Source of the DNA: JAKOWB01 sp038363005 | Lineage (GTDB): Bacteria > Pseudomonadota > Alphaproteobacteria > Kiloniellales > JACOMY01 | Assembly: GCA_038363005.1 (NCBI GenBank) | Contig: JBBQBI010000010.1 | Span: forward strand, 79,444 to 143,443 | Direction: 5' to 3' | Length of the DNA stretch: 64,000 bases | Part shown: positions 51,874 through 60,602 of the stretch, in pieces | How positions within the stretch are numbered: position 1 is the stretch's first letter | Layout: the number at the start of each line of letters is the position of its first letter | Notes under the pieces: model-generated | Told to the model about the DNA's origin: nothing | Seen by the model: only the letters and a program-made list of their open reading frames with translations | Database searches by the model: none | Translations under genes and position numbers: made by a program

Positions 51874-53325
51874 CTACAGCCCCAGCTGCTCCTTCAGCAG
51901 CTTGTTGACCATCCCCGGATTGGCTTTACCCTGGCTGGCCTTCATCACCTGGCCGACCAGCCAGCCGACGACCTTGGGGTTGCCGTCCTTCATCTGCTGC
52001 GCCTGGTCGGGATTCTCGGCCAGCACCTTGGCGACGATGGCGCCGATGGCGCCGGCGTCGCTGACCTGCTTCAGGCCCTTGCGCTCGACTACCTGGGGCG
52101 CCGTCTCGCCGGTGGTCCACATCTCCTCGTGGACTTCCTTGGCCAGCCGGCCGGAGAGCGTGCCGTCGGCCAGCAGGTCGAGCAGCCCACCCAGCTTGGC
52201 GGCGTCGACCTTGGCATCGCCCAGCGTGCCGCCCGACTTGTTGAGGAAGGCGAAGTAGTCGCCCATCACCCAGCCGGCGGCGATCTTGCCGTCGCGGCCC
52301 TTGGCCACGGACTCGAAGAACACGCCGGTCTCCTGGTCGGCGACCAACACCGCGGCCTCGTAGGGCGTCAGCTTGTACTGCTCGACGAAGCGGGCACGCT
52401 TCTCGTCCGGCAGTTCAGGCAGGTGCGTCGCCAGCTCGTCCACCCAGGCCTGCTCCAGCTCCAGCGGCAGCAGGTCGGGGTCGGGGAAGTAGCGATAGTC
52501 GTGCGCCTCCTCCTTGGAACGCAGCGAGCGCGAGTGACCGGTGGTGCCGTCGAACAGCCGCGTCTCCTGGCTGATGCTGCCGCCAGACTCCAGGATCTCG
52601 AGCTGGCGCTTGGCCTCGGACTCGATGGCCATCTGCACGAAGCGGATGGAGTTGACGTTCTTGGTCTCGGTCCGCGTGCCCAGCGGCGCGCCGGGGCGGC
52701 GCAGCGACAGGTTGACGTCGGCGCGCATGGAGCCCTCCTCCATGTTGCCGTCGCAGGTGCCGAGGTAGCGCAGGATGGCGCGCAGCTTGCGCAGATAGGC
52801 GCCGGCCTCCTCCGCCGATCCCAGGTCGGGCTTGGAGACGATTTCCATCAGCGCCACACCGGCGCGGTTCAGGTCGATGAAGGTCGCCGTCGGGCTCTGG
52901 TCGTGCAGCGACTTGCCGGCATCCTGTTCCAGGTGCAGGCGCTCGATACCGATCTCGCGGCTGGTGCCGTCGGCCAGGTCGATGGTGATGACGCCCTCGC
53001 CGACGATGGGTTCCTTGAACTGGCTGATCTGATAGCCGGCCGGCAGGTCGGGGTAGAAGTAGTTCTTGCGCTCGAACACCGAGCGCAGATTGATCTTCGC
53101 CTTCAGCCCCAGGCCGGTGCGCACCGCCTGCGCCACGCAGACCTCGTTCAGTACCGGCAGCATGCCAGGCATGGCGGCGTCGACCAGCGAGACCTGGCTG
53201 TTGGGCTCGGCCCCGAAGGTGGTCGAGGCGCCGGAGAAGAGCTTGGCGTTCGACACCACCTGGGCATGGACTTCCAGCCCGATGACCATTTCCCAGGGAC
53301 CGGTCTTGCCTTCGATCAAAGCCAT
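51874..53325 (-). CDS. gatB: Aspartyl/glutamyl-tRNA(Asn/Gln) amidotransferase subunit B
   Basis: Transamidates misacylated Glu-tRNA-Gln or Asp-tRNA-Asn together with GatA and GatC. The 483-aa product begins GPWEMVIGLEVHAQVVSNAK and shows LFSGASTTFGAEPNSQVSLV, FYPDLPAGYQISQFKEPI, DGNMEEGSMRADVNLSLR, EAHDYRYFPDPDLLPLEL and the YqeY/GatB tail (NPGMVNKLLKEQLGL). Normal length. GatA and GatC are not in this window. Converges with the SGNH gene, one base apart. Confidence 0.96.
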   Translation of the reverse strand: MALIEGKTGPWEMVIGLEVHAQVVSNAKLFSGASTTFGAEPNSQVSLVDAAMPGMLPVLNEVCVAQAVRTGLGLKAKINLRSVFERKNYFYPDLPAGYQISQFKEPIVGEGVITIDLADGTSREIGIERLHLEQDAGKSLHDQSPTATFIDLNRAGVALMEIVSKPDLGSAEEAGAYLRKLRAILRYLGTCDGNMEEGSMRADVNLSLRRPGAPLGTRTETKNVNSIRFVQMAIESEAKRQLEILESGGSISQETRLFDGTTGHSRSLRSKEEAHDYRYFPDPDLLPLELEQAWVDELATHLPELPDEKRARFVEQYKLTPYEAAVLVADQETGVFFESVAKGRDGKIAAGWVMGDYFAFLNKSGGTLGDAKVDAAKLGGLLDLLADGTLSGRLAKEVHEEMWTTGETAPQVVERKGLKQVSDAGAIGAIVAKVLAENPDQAQQMKDGNPKVVGWLVGQVMKASQGKANPGMVNKLLKEQLGL

Positions 53326-53462
53326 GGAATGCGCATCCGTCCGTCACGGTGAATCCGGCGCTGGTTAAAGCACGGGCGGCCGGCGGCGCCAAGTCCAGGC
53401 CCCTGGCTCCGCCAGCCGAAGCGGGGCAGCATGGGCCGCCGCCATTGGGGGAGCTACCGACC

Positions 53463-53801
53463 GTGCCCGAGATTACGGATTACCACGCCCACGTCTATTT
53501 CGACGCCACCACCCTGGAGCAGGCCCGCGCCCTCTGCGAGGCCGTGCGTGACCGCTTCGCCATCCCGATGGGACGGATGCACGAGCGCCCGGTCGGCCCG
53601 CACCCGCGCTGGAGCTGCCAGCTGACGGTGCCCAAGGCGCTGTTCGGCGAGGTGATCCCCTGGATCGCCCTGCACCGCAGCGGCCTGACCATCTTCACCC
53701 ACCCCAACACCGGGCAGGACCTGGAAGACCACCGCGACCGGGCGATCTGGATGGGCGAGCTACTGCCGCTCAACCTGGAAATGTTCAAGCCCAAGCCCTA
53801 G
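53463..53801 (+). CDS. DOPA 4,5-dioxygenase-family protein
   Basis: A 112-aa member of the small DOPA_dioxygen family of ring-cleaving or structurally related proteins. It starts PEITDYHAHVYFDATTLEQA with H8 and H10, then GRMHERPVGPHPRW (H40, H47) and FTHPNTGQDLEDHRDRAIWM. The conserved histidines are the likely iron ligands, as in the family. The GTG at 53463 is used because the upstream reading frame is Pro/Ala/Gly-rich and unlike the family; GGGGAG precedes it by about eleven bases. Divergent from gatB. Confidence 0.82.
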   Translation: MPEITDYHAHVYFDATTLEQARALCEAVRDRFAIPMGRMHERPVGPHPRWSCQLTVPKALFGEVIPWIALHRSGLTIFTHPNTGQDLEDHRDRAIWMGELLPLNLEMFKPKP

Positions 53802-53877
53802 GCCGGGCGCCGCCGCTCGACAGCGCCGACAGGCTGACGCAGACTCCAGGGACGCCTGGATTGGGGGAGTCTGCCGC

Positions 53878-54669
53878 ATGCCGGTGTTTCCGCGCCTGGT
53901 CGCGCTGTACGAGAAGCGCGGCTACGAGATCGCCACCGGCCTGTTCCCGCCGCACTTCGGCAACTGGCGCGACGTGGCCTTCACCTGGCTGCTGCGCGAC
54001 GGCCGGTCGACCACGCACAACCTTGGCATTGCGCAGCAGGAGCTCTACTTCCTGGAATGCCTGCTGGCCGGCTGGCGGCCGCCCAACATCTTCGTCATCG
54101 GCAACTCCTTCGGCTGGTCGACCCTGGCGCTGGCACTTATGAGCCCGCGCAGCCGCGTGGTGGCACTGGACGCCTGCTTCACCCCCGACACCAATGCCGG
54201 CATGGTGCTGACCAACCTGATCGCGCAGGAGGAACGCCTGAACGCCCGCGCGCTGCGTGGCGTGTCGCCGCGCGACGTGCCGCAGGTGGTCAGCGAGCAA
54301 CTCGGCGGCGCCATCGACCTGGCCTTCATCGACGGCAACCACACCAACGACTCGGCGGTGGCAGACTTCGAGGCGGTGCGCCCCTACCTGCGACCCGGCG
54401 CCATGGTGCTGTTCCACGACGTGCAGACCTTCAACCTGTTCGACGCCATGAAGCGGGTTGTGGCGCTGAGCGGCTGGACCGGGCAGCTGCTGCTCGGCAC
54501 GCCCTCCGGCATGGTGGCGCTGTTCGACCGCAAGGCGCTGCCGCCGGGCGCGCAGGAGACCCTGAAGGCCTATGCCCCGACCAGCGGCGCCATCAAGGCG
54601 CTGCAGGCCGAGCTGACGCGGCGCAAGGCGGAGACGGCGGCGCGCGCCGCCAAGTCGGCCGGCGGCTAG
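53878..54669 (+). CDS. Class I SAM-dependent methyltransferase (Methyltransf_24-like)
   Basis: A 263-aa protein. IFVIGNSFGWSTLALALM (71-88) replaces the usual GxGxG motif I, followed by VVALDACF with the acidic ribose ligand and AFIDGNHTNDSAVADFEAVR (153-172), the family signature with the metal-type DGNH. The tail is Ala/Lys-rich. The unusual motif I suggests a macrocin O-methyltransferase-like branch. Ends in a CTAG that also holds the stop of the convergent DUF4345 gene. Confidence 0.75.
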   Translation: MPVFPRLVALYEKRGYEIATGLFPPHFGNWRDVAFTWLLRDGRSTTHNLGIAQQELYFLECLLAGWRPPNIFVIGNSFGWSTLALALMSPRSRVVALDACFTPDTNAGMVLTNLIAQEERLNARALRGVSPRDVPQVVSEQLGGAIDLAFIDGNHTNDSAVADFEAVRPYLRPGAMVLFHDVQTFNLFDAMKRVVALSGWTGQLLLGTPSGMVALFDRKALPPGAQETLKAYAPTSGAIKALQAELTRRKAETAARAAKSAGG

Positions 54670-55067
54670 CCGGCCAAGCGCTGCGCCACGCGCCACTGCC
54701 AGGCGCAGACCAGCGGCACCACCAGCAGCTCCATCGCCAGGCCAGCCAGCATGGACGCCGAGGGCGCATCGCCCAGCAGCAGGCCATAGGCCCGCCCCAG
54801 GCCGCCCACCACCACGATCATGGTCAACAGCCGGATCCGCCCGGTCACCTTCTCGATCACCGGCACGCAGGTCCAGAAACCGATCCCGACGCCCAGCAGC
54901 AGGCCGGAGAGGTAGCGCCAGTGGCTGTCGCCGTCGCCGCCCAGCAGCGTGCCGTCGCTCAGCATGGCGCCGCCCCGCAGCAGACCGCTAAGTCCGGCAT
55001 AGACAGGCAGCAGGGCACAGAGCGCGATCACGCCCTGCAGCAGGCGACGTTCGAGGCGTGGTGTCAT
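54666..55067 (-). CDS. DUF4345-type membrane protein
   Basis: A 133-aa protein with four hydrophobic segments (about residues 10-30, 50-68, 78-97, 105-125) starting MTPRLERRLLQGVIALCALL. Pattern and length match DUF4345 small membrane proteins of unknown function. Its stop codon is the reverse strand of the CTAG that ends the methyltransferase, so the two genes share four bases. Confidence 0.7.
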   Translation of the reverse strand: MTPRLERRLLQGVIALCALLPVYAGLSGLLRGGAMLSDGTLLGGDGDSHWRYLSGLLLGVGIGFWTCVPVIEKVTGRIRLLTMIVVVGGLGRAYGLLLGDAPSASMLAGLAMELLVVPLVCAWQWRVAQRLAG

Positions 55068-55242
55068 GCCACAGTCTCGCCAATTCGGACGGCGCGAGCC
55101 AGCGTGCTGGCAGGGACCGAGCCAAGACCAGGCCTCGGGCCATCTTTAGAGCCCTGCGAGGAACCCTCGTCAGACGCAGGCCGAATGAAGCCTCCAAAGA
55201 ATGCTAGGGTGCACCCCGCACCGCGCAACAACGACCCGCCTC

Positions 55243-56037
55243 ATGCCCTTCCTGCCGCTCGGCGACGATAACCAGCGACGACGCATCGCAACGCCCTGGA
55301 TCACCTGGGGCCTGATCTTCGTCAACTTCTGCATCTTCATCTACCAGCAGGGCCTGGACCGCGCCGGAGCCGGCGAGTTTGCCTTCGGCTTCGGCTTCAT
55401 CCCCTCCGTGCTGCTGGGCGATTCTGAGCTGGCGGACAGCATTCCGCAGCTGCCCTCGTGGCTTACCCTGGTCAGCTACCAGTTCCTGCACGGCAGCTGG
55501 GACCATCTGCTCGGCAACATGCTGTTCCTCTGGATTTTCGGCGACAACGTCGAGGACGCCATGGGGCATCTGCGCTTCGTGTTCTTCTACCTGCTGGGCG
55601 GCGTCGCCTCCGGCCTGGCGCACGGGTTGTTGGACCCCACCAGCGTCGTGCCGCTGATCGGCGCCTCCGGGGCAATTTCCGCCGTGCTGGGCGCCTATCT
55701 GCTGCTGCATCCCTTCGCCCGCATCATCGTGCTGATCTTCGTCATCCCGGTGCGCCTGCCGGCCTGGGTGCTGCTGCTCGTCTGGTTCGGCTTCCAGTTC
55801 GTCGCGCTCAGCGACAGCGACAACGATGGCGTCGCCTGGGTGGCGCACATCGGCGGCTTCCTGGTCGGTGCTGCCACCATCGTCTTCTTCAAGGACCGCG
55901 ACGTGCCGTTGTGGGGTCGCGAGCCGCCGACGCGGGTGATTTCGCTGGGCACCTTGCGCCGCAGGCGCAGCCGCGCTCCCTCGGCCGGGCAGCGCCCACG
56001 CGACGAGCGGCGCGGCCCACCAGGACCCTGGGATTGA
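55243..56037 (+). CDS. Rhomboid-family intramembrane serine protease
   Basis: A 264-aa membrane protease with six expected helices. Nucleophile S142 is in LIGASGAISAVLG and partner H202 in VAHIGGFLVGA. H83-G-S-W-D-H88-x-x-G-N91 holds the oxyanion side residues, and W97 and related residues are in LFLWIFGDNVEDAMG. The C-terminal 40 residues form a basic Arg/Pro-rich tail outside the membrane. The ATG at 55243 gives a standard start, MPFLPLGDDN. A SAM methyltransferase gene overlaps its stop codon. Confidence 0.9.
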   Translation: MPFLPLGDDNQRRRIATPWITWGLIFVNFCIFIYQQGLDRAGAGEFAFGFGFIPSVLLGDSELADSIPQLPSWLTLVSYQFLHGSWDHLLGNMLFLWIFGDNVEDAMGHLRFVFFYLLGGVASGLAHGLLDPTSVVPLIGASGAISAVLGAYLLLHPFARIIVLIFVIPVRLPAWVLLLVWFGFQFVALSDSDNDGVAWVAHIGGFLVGAATIVFFKDRDVPLWGREPPTRVISLGTLRRRRSRAPSAGQRPRDERRGPPGPWD

Positions 56038-56822
56038 GCCAGCGCCTCGACGAGGCGCTGCGTGTTGCAGCGCCCTTGGCCTGGAGGCTGTCAGCCGAGC
56101 ACTGCCAGGGTTGCCGCGCCTATCACGGCCTCTGGCCGTGGCTGCGCCTGGCCGGCCTCAAGCAGGGCCTGCAACGCGACCGCGCGCTGCTGCTGCCGCT
56201 GCTGTCCGATCTGCTTGGCAGCGGACGGCGCCGCCTGCTGGTCGCCGGCGCCGCCGACAGCGGCCTGGCCGATCTGGCCTTCGACGCCGCCGCCGGCCGG
56301 CCGCTGGAGCTCACGGTTCTCGACCGCTGCGAAACCCCGCTGGCGCTCAGTCGTCACCTCGCCGCCCGCTACGGCCTGCCACTGCAGAGCCAGGTCGCCG
56401 ATCTGCTGGCACTCGACCATCCGGCCAGCGCCGACATCATCCTGGCGCATTCCGTCTTGGCGCATCTGCCGGCAGCGCGGCAGGGCAACGTGCTGGAACG
56501 CCTGGGACAGGCCCTGGCGCCTCAAGGCCGCCTAGTCCTGGTGTTCCGCCTGGCGGGCCGGCGCGATGGCGAAGACGACTTGGCGGCGCGACTGGCGGCC
56601 GGTCTGGCACGTCAGGGTATGACGCCGCCAGACGATCCGGCCTTCGCCGACTGTCTGTCCCAACATGCGATCGCGCGTGGACGGCAGGCGCCCTTCCCCA
56701 CCCTGGCAGCGGCGGAAGCCACCATCGCGGCCGCCGGGCTGCGGATCGAGCGGCTGGTGGAGACCGATACCGCCAGTGGCGGCCGCGCCGGCTACCTGGC
56801 GATCCTCTCCACCGGGCAATAG
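56034..56822 (+). CDS. Methyltransferase-like protein, coupled to rhomboid
   Basis: A 262-aa protein read from a TTG that overlaps the rhomboid stop (TTGA). RRLLVAGAADSGLADLAFDA (about 62-81) resembles motif I but with a weak glycine pattern, followed by LTVLDRCETPLALS and ADIILAHSVLAHLP, typical of class I SAM methyltransferases. An N-terminal region with HCQGCRAYHGLWPWLRLAGL carries a C-x2-C pair. No ATG is available in the right place. Enzyme activity is likely but not proven; the target is unknown. Confidence 0.65.
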   Translation: MSQRLDEALRVAAPLAWRLSAEHCQGCRAYHGLWPWLRLAGLKQGLQRDRALLLPLLSDLLGSGRRRLLVAGAADSGLADLAFDAAAGRPLELTVLDRCETPLALSRHLAARYGLPLQSQVADLLALDHPASADIILAHSVLAHLPAARQGNVLERLGQALAPQGRLVLVFRLAGRRDGEDDLAARLAAGLARQGMTPPDDPAFADCLSQHAIARGRQAPFPTLAAAEATIAAAGLRIERLVETDTASGGRAGYLAILSTGQ

Positions 56823-56843
56823 GTCAGGCGACGGCGCGCCGCC

Positions 56844-57902
56844 CTAGCAGCCACCGCCGGTCTCCGCCCGTGCCAGGCCGCAGTCGAGCAGCGCCTGAAA
56901 GCTGGCCGCCGTCGCGGCGTCCGGCCGTGGTATGCCAGCAATCTGCGTCGTCAGCTCAGCACCCGGAGTCACGGCGACGTCGAGGCCGATGGCGGTGGCG
57001 GCTGTCTGGAAGCCCGGATCGGCGGCCACGCTCTCCAGCAGACCGCGCAACACGGCGAGCTCCGCTGCCGGCGTCGCCGGCGGGGCGCCCACGAAGCGGC
57101 CAAGGTTGGCCTCGGCCTCGATCAGCTGCAGCACCCAGCGGTGCGCCGGGTTCAGTGCCTGGTCACGCAGGGCCGGGGCACTGTCGAAGGGTGCCGGCAG
57201 GCGACCCTGACCGACGCGCAGCAACACCTGTCCGCCGGCGCTCTCGATCACCGGGCGCGCCGATTCGAAGGTGTTGAAGACGCCCTCAACCTCGCCGGCG
57301 ACGGCCGCCAGCTCGATGCCGGCGCCCTTGTAGCCGACGATTGGCAGCAGGCGTGTGCCAAGCAGCGCATTGACCAGCAGCGCGACAATGTAGCGGGTCG
57401 AGGTCACGGTATCGACCGCCAGGGTCAAGGGCCGGTCACGCGCCAGCAGCGCCGGCAGGTCGGCAACACCGGACGCCGCGGTCGCCACCAGCACGCGGCT
57501 TTCCTGACTGAGGCTGCCGATCCAGGTGAAATCCTGCAGGCTGTAGGGATAGTCGGCCGCGTCCTGCAGCATGCGATAGAAGATGCTGGAGCGCAGGAAG
57601 GCGATGGTGCGCCCGTCGGGCGGGGCTTCCCACAGCGTCTTCTCGGCGATGCGGCCGCCGGCCCGGTCGAGGTTCTCCACCACCACCTGGGTGCGCGGCA
57701 CCAGCCGTGCCAGATGTTCTGCGAAGAGACGCGCGGTCGCGTCATTGCCCGACCCTGGCGAGGAGGCGACGATGATGCGCAGGGTCTCGCCGTTGAGATA
57801 GGTGGTGTCGGCCCGGGCCCGTCGCGCCAGCAGCGCCGCACCGCCGACGCCGGCGAGGAAACTTCGCCGGCCTACGATCACGCGCCCTGGAGGTTTTTGC
57901 AT
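56844..57902 (-). CDS. Bug-type extracytoplasmic solute receptor (TctC-like)
   Basis: Periplasmic binding protein of the tripartite tricarboxylate transporter family. The 352-aa product has a Tat-type signal (GRRSFLAGVGGAALLARRAR, residues 11-30), then TLRIIVASSPGSGNDATARL and VVVENLDRAGGRIAEKTLWE, the usual start of the fold. No TctA/TctB membrane genes are adjacent, so it is an orphan receptor. Reading from the ATG at 57902 gives MQKPPGRVIVGRRSFLAG. It ends next to the methyltransferase, convergent. Confidence 0.85.
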   Translation of the reverse strand: MQKPPGRVIVGRRSFLAGVGGAALLARRARADTTYLNGETLRIIVASSPGSGNDATARLFAEHLARLVPRTQVVVENLDRAGGRIAEKTLWEAPPDGRTIAFLRSSIFYRMLQDAADYPYSLQDFTWIGSLSQESRVLVATAASGVADLPALLARDRPLTLAVDTVTSTRYIVALLVNALLGTRLLPIVGYKGAGIELAAVAGEVEGVFNTFESARPVIESAGGQVLLRVGQGRLPAPFDSAPALRDQALNPAHRWVLQLIEAEANLGRFVGAPPATPAAELAVLRGLLESVAADPGFQTAATAIGLDVAVTPGAELTTQIAGIPRPDAATAASFQALLDCGLARAETGGGC

Positions 57903-57911
57903 CGGCCCAGT

Positions 57912-59309
57912 CTAGGCCAGCACGCCCTGCCCTTGTAGCTCGCGTTCGTAGACCGCCAGCGCCTGTTCCAGGCCCCTGGCGATCTCATCCACCTGTTCGG
58001 CCGTGACGATCAGCGGTGGCGAGATCATCAGCCAGTCGCCATAGGCGCCCTGGCTGGTACGACGGCAATAGACCGCCAGCCCCAGCTCCATGGCGATGGC
58101 CTGGAAGCGCGCCGGCGCCTGCAGCGCCAGCGGGATCGGCTTCTTGTTGGCCTTGTCCGCCGTCAGCTCGACCGCCAGCAGCAGGCCCTTGCCGCGCACG
58201 TCGCCGACGATGGCGCTGCGCTGGCCGATCTCTTCCAGCCGCGCCTTCAGCTCGGCGCCACGCGCCGCCGCGTTGGCGATCAGCCCCTGCTGCACCACCT
58301 CCTGCAGCACGGCATGGCCGATGGCGCAGGACAGCGGGTTGGCGAAATATGTGAAGCCGTTCATGAAGCCGCCGCTGTCGGCCACCAGCTTGACCTTGTC
58401 GGCCGGCGCCAGCAGGCAGCCCATCGGCGTGTAGCCGGCGGCGATGCCCTTGGCCAGGATCACCAGGTCGGGCCGGCAGTCGGACCAATGGTCGGCGGCC
58501 AGGAAGCGGCCGGTGCGCCCTGCGCCGCTCATCACCTCGTCGAAGATCAACAGGATGTCATGGCGCGTGCAGATCTGCCGCACCAGGGTGAAATAGATGT
58601 CCTCGGCCACCAGCGCGCCGGTCGCCAGGCCGCCGACCGGCTCCATGATGAAGGCCATGATCGTCCCCGGCCCCTCCTCCAGGATGCGCTGCTCCAGCGC
58701 CTGCGCGCAGTGCCGGGCAAAGCTGTCGCGCGTATGGTTCGGCGGCAGGCGATAGGTGAAGGGCGTCGGCACCTTCGGCATGGCGCGCAGCAGCGGGCCG
58801 AAGACCGCGTGCTGGTGCTGGTCGCCGGTCACCGCCAGGGCGCCCAGCGTGCCGCCATGGTAGCCCGGCTCGCGGCCGATCACCTTGCAGCGCTTGGGCT
58901 CACCCTTGGCGAGCCAGTACTGCCGACAGAACTTGATCGCCGATTCCGTCGCCTCGCTGCCACCGGAGACGAAGAAGGCACGCTCCAGCCCCGGCCCGGC
59001 CAACTGGGTCAGCAGGTCGGCCAGTTGTTCGTTGGCCTCGCTCTCGAACTGGCCGGGAAAGGCGAAGGCGACGGCCTCGGCCTGCTGTCGCATCGCCGCC
59101 AAGACGCGCTGGTTGCCGCTGCCCAGGTTGTTGGCGACCGGCCCCGAGGAGACGTCGATATAGCGCCGGCCCTGGTCGTCCCACAGGTAGATGCCCTCGC
59201 CCCGCGCCACGCGTGGCCGGCGCGGCGTGCCGCTCGGCGCGAAGAAAACCTGGATCGGGCCGCCGCTCGGCTGCTCGCCCAGGGGCAGGCGTGGGCTCTG
59301 GCTGTTCAT
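57912..59309 (-). CDS. Class III PLP-dependent aminotransferase
   Basis: A 465-aa omega-aminotransferase-type enzyme. PLP lysine K287 is in LVILAKGIAAGYTPMG, FDEVMSGAGRTG (256-267) has the conserved D257, and VSGGSEATESAIKF (114-127) binds phosphate. The order of motifs and length match aspartate-aminotransferase-family or beta-alanine/taurine-pyruvate-type members. The open frame extends 41 codons upstream; ATG 59309 has the normal start. Ten bases before the Bug receptor gene on the same strand, so the receptor may import an amino compound that this enzyme uses. Confidence 0.88.
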   Translation of the reverse strand: MNSQSPRLPLGEQPSGGPIQVFFAPSGTPRRPRVARGEGIYLWDDQGRRYIDVSSGPVANNLGSGNQRVLAAMRQQAEAVAFAFPGQFESEANEQLADLLTQLAGPGLERAFFVSGGSEATESAIKFCRQYWLAKGEPKRCKVIGREPGYHGGTLGALAVTGDQHQHAVFGPLLRAMPKVPTPFTYRLPPNHTRDSFARHCAQALEQRILEEGPGTIMAFIMEPVGGLATGALVAEDIYFTLVRQICTRHDILLIFDEVMSGAGRTGRFLAADHWSDCRPDLVILAKGIAAGYTPMGCLLAPADKVKLVADSGGFMNGFTYFANPLSCAIGHAVLQEVVQQGLIANAAARGAELKARLEEIGQRSAIVGDVRGKGLLLAVELTADKANKKPIPLALQAPARFQAIAMELGLAVYCRRTSQGAYGDWLMISPPLIVTAEQVDEIARGLEQALAVYERELQGQGVLA

Positions 59310-59441
59310 GCTCGACCTCGTCTCAACTGTGCGTGTCCGGGCAGAGGCTCGCGGCTTTGCCGGTCGAGGTCGAGTCCGGATTTCGAAAGCCCGCCTTGCG
59401 CCCCGCGCGGATGCTATCCTGCGATCGGACATGTTGGGGGC

Positions 59442-60602
59442 ATGGCGAGTGAGCAGGGGCGCGCGGCGCAGGTGAAACCCATCCTAGTGGTCGGCGCCGG
59501 CTTCGCCGGGGCAGTGCACGCCCGTGAGCTGGCCGAGGCGGGCTGGCCGGTCGAGGTGATCGACCGGCGGTCGCACGTCGCCGGCACTGCCCATGACATG
59601 GTCGACGAGACCGGGACGCGTCGCCACGTCTTCGGACCGCATCTCTTCCACACCAGCAACGCAAGGGTGGTCGACTGGCTGTCGCGCTTCGGCGATTTCC
59701 TGCCCTACGAGCATCGCGTGACCGCGCTGGTGCCGGACAAAGGCTGCCTGCCGCTGCCGATCAACCGCCGGACGGTCAACGCGGTGTTCGGCACCACGCT
59801 GACGACAGCGGCGGAAGTCGAAGGCTTCCTGGCCGCGCAGGGGGTGCCGCACCCCATGCCACGCAATGCCGCCGAGCAGCTGCAGGCACAGATCGGAGTC
59901 ACGCTGACCGACCTGTTCTATCGGCCCTATTCGCGCAAGATGTGGGGGCTGGAACTGGAAGACCTGGACGCCGCCATCGTCGCCCGCATCGCCATCCGCG
60001 CGGATGACGAGGACCGCTACTTTCTGAATCAGCGCTACCAGCTGTTGCCGCGCGATGGCTACACAGCGCTGGTGACAAGGATTCTCGATCATCCAGGGAT
60101 TCGCGTCTCGCTGCGCCAGGACTTCGATCCGGCTCTGCTGGCGGACGTCGGCTTCTGCTTCACCTCCATGGCGATCGACACGTTTTTCGACGAGGTCTAC
60201 GGCCCCCTAGCCTATCGCTCGCTGCGATTCCACCATCGGCGGGTAACGACCACCTATCGCCTGGGTCCGACCGCGCAGGTCAATCTGACCGACAGCTCAC
60301 CCTTCACCCGCGAGAGCGACTGGAGCCTGCTGCCCGGGCATCGCTTCGGCGACGGCCCGGACAAGACAGTGACGCGGGAGGAACCCTGCGACTCGCGCGA
60401 CAACGACGACGAGCGCTTTTATCCGGTGCGCGACGGTGCCGGGCACAACGAGGCGCGCTACCAGCGCTACGTCGCCTTGGCCGAAAAAGATCCACGCGTG
60501 CGCTTCATCGGCCGCTGCGGAACCTACCGCTACCTCGACATGGACCAGGTCATCAACCAGTCGATCCAGGGCGCCCGGGCGTGGCTGCGTGCCCATGACT
60601 GA
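59442..60602 (+). CDS. glf: UDP-galactopyranose mutase
   Basis: Flavoenzyme that converts UDP-Galp to UDP-Galf, the donor for galactofuranose. The 386-aa product has the GAGFAG dinucleotide fold (18-23), HVFGPHLFHTSNARV with the active-site histidine region, LTDLFYRPYSRKMWGLELED and YRSLRFHHRRV in the order of the family. ATG 59442 with GGGGG upstream is preferred; a GTG ten codons later is possible. The stop overlaps the following DUF707 gene by eight bases (ATGACTGA), indicating coupled translation. Confidence 0.92.
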   Translation: MASEQGRAAQVKPILVVGAGFAGAVHARELAEAGWPVEVIDRRSHVAGTAHDMVDETGTRRHVFGPHLFHTSNARVVDWLSRFGDFLPYEHRVTALVPDKGCLPLPINRRTVNAVFGTTLTTAAEVEGFLAAQGVPHPMPRNAAEQLQAQIGVTLTDLFYRPYSRKMWGLELEDLDAAIVARIAIRADDEDRYFLNQRYQLLPRDGYTALVTRILDHPGIRVSLRQDFDPALLADVGFCFTSMAIDTFFDEVYGPLAYRSLRFHHRRVTTTYRLGPTAQVNLTDSSPFTRESDWSLLPGHRFGDGPDKTVTREEPCDSRDNDDERFYPVRDGAGHNEARYQRYVALAEKDPRVRFIGRCGTYRYLDMDQVINQSIQGARAWLRAHD

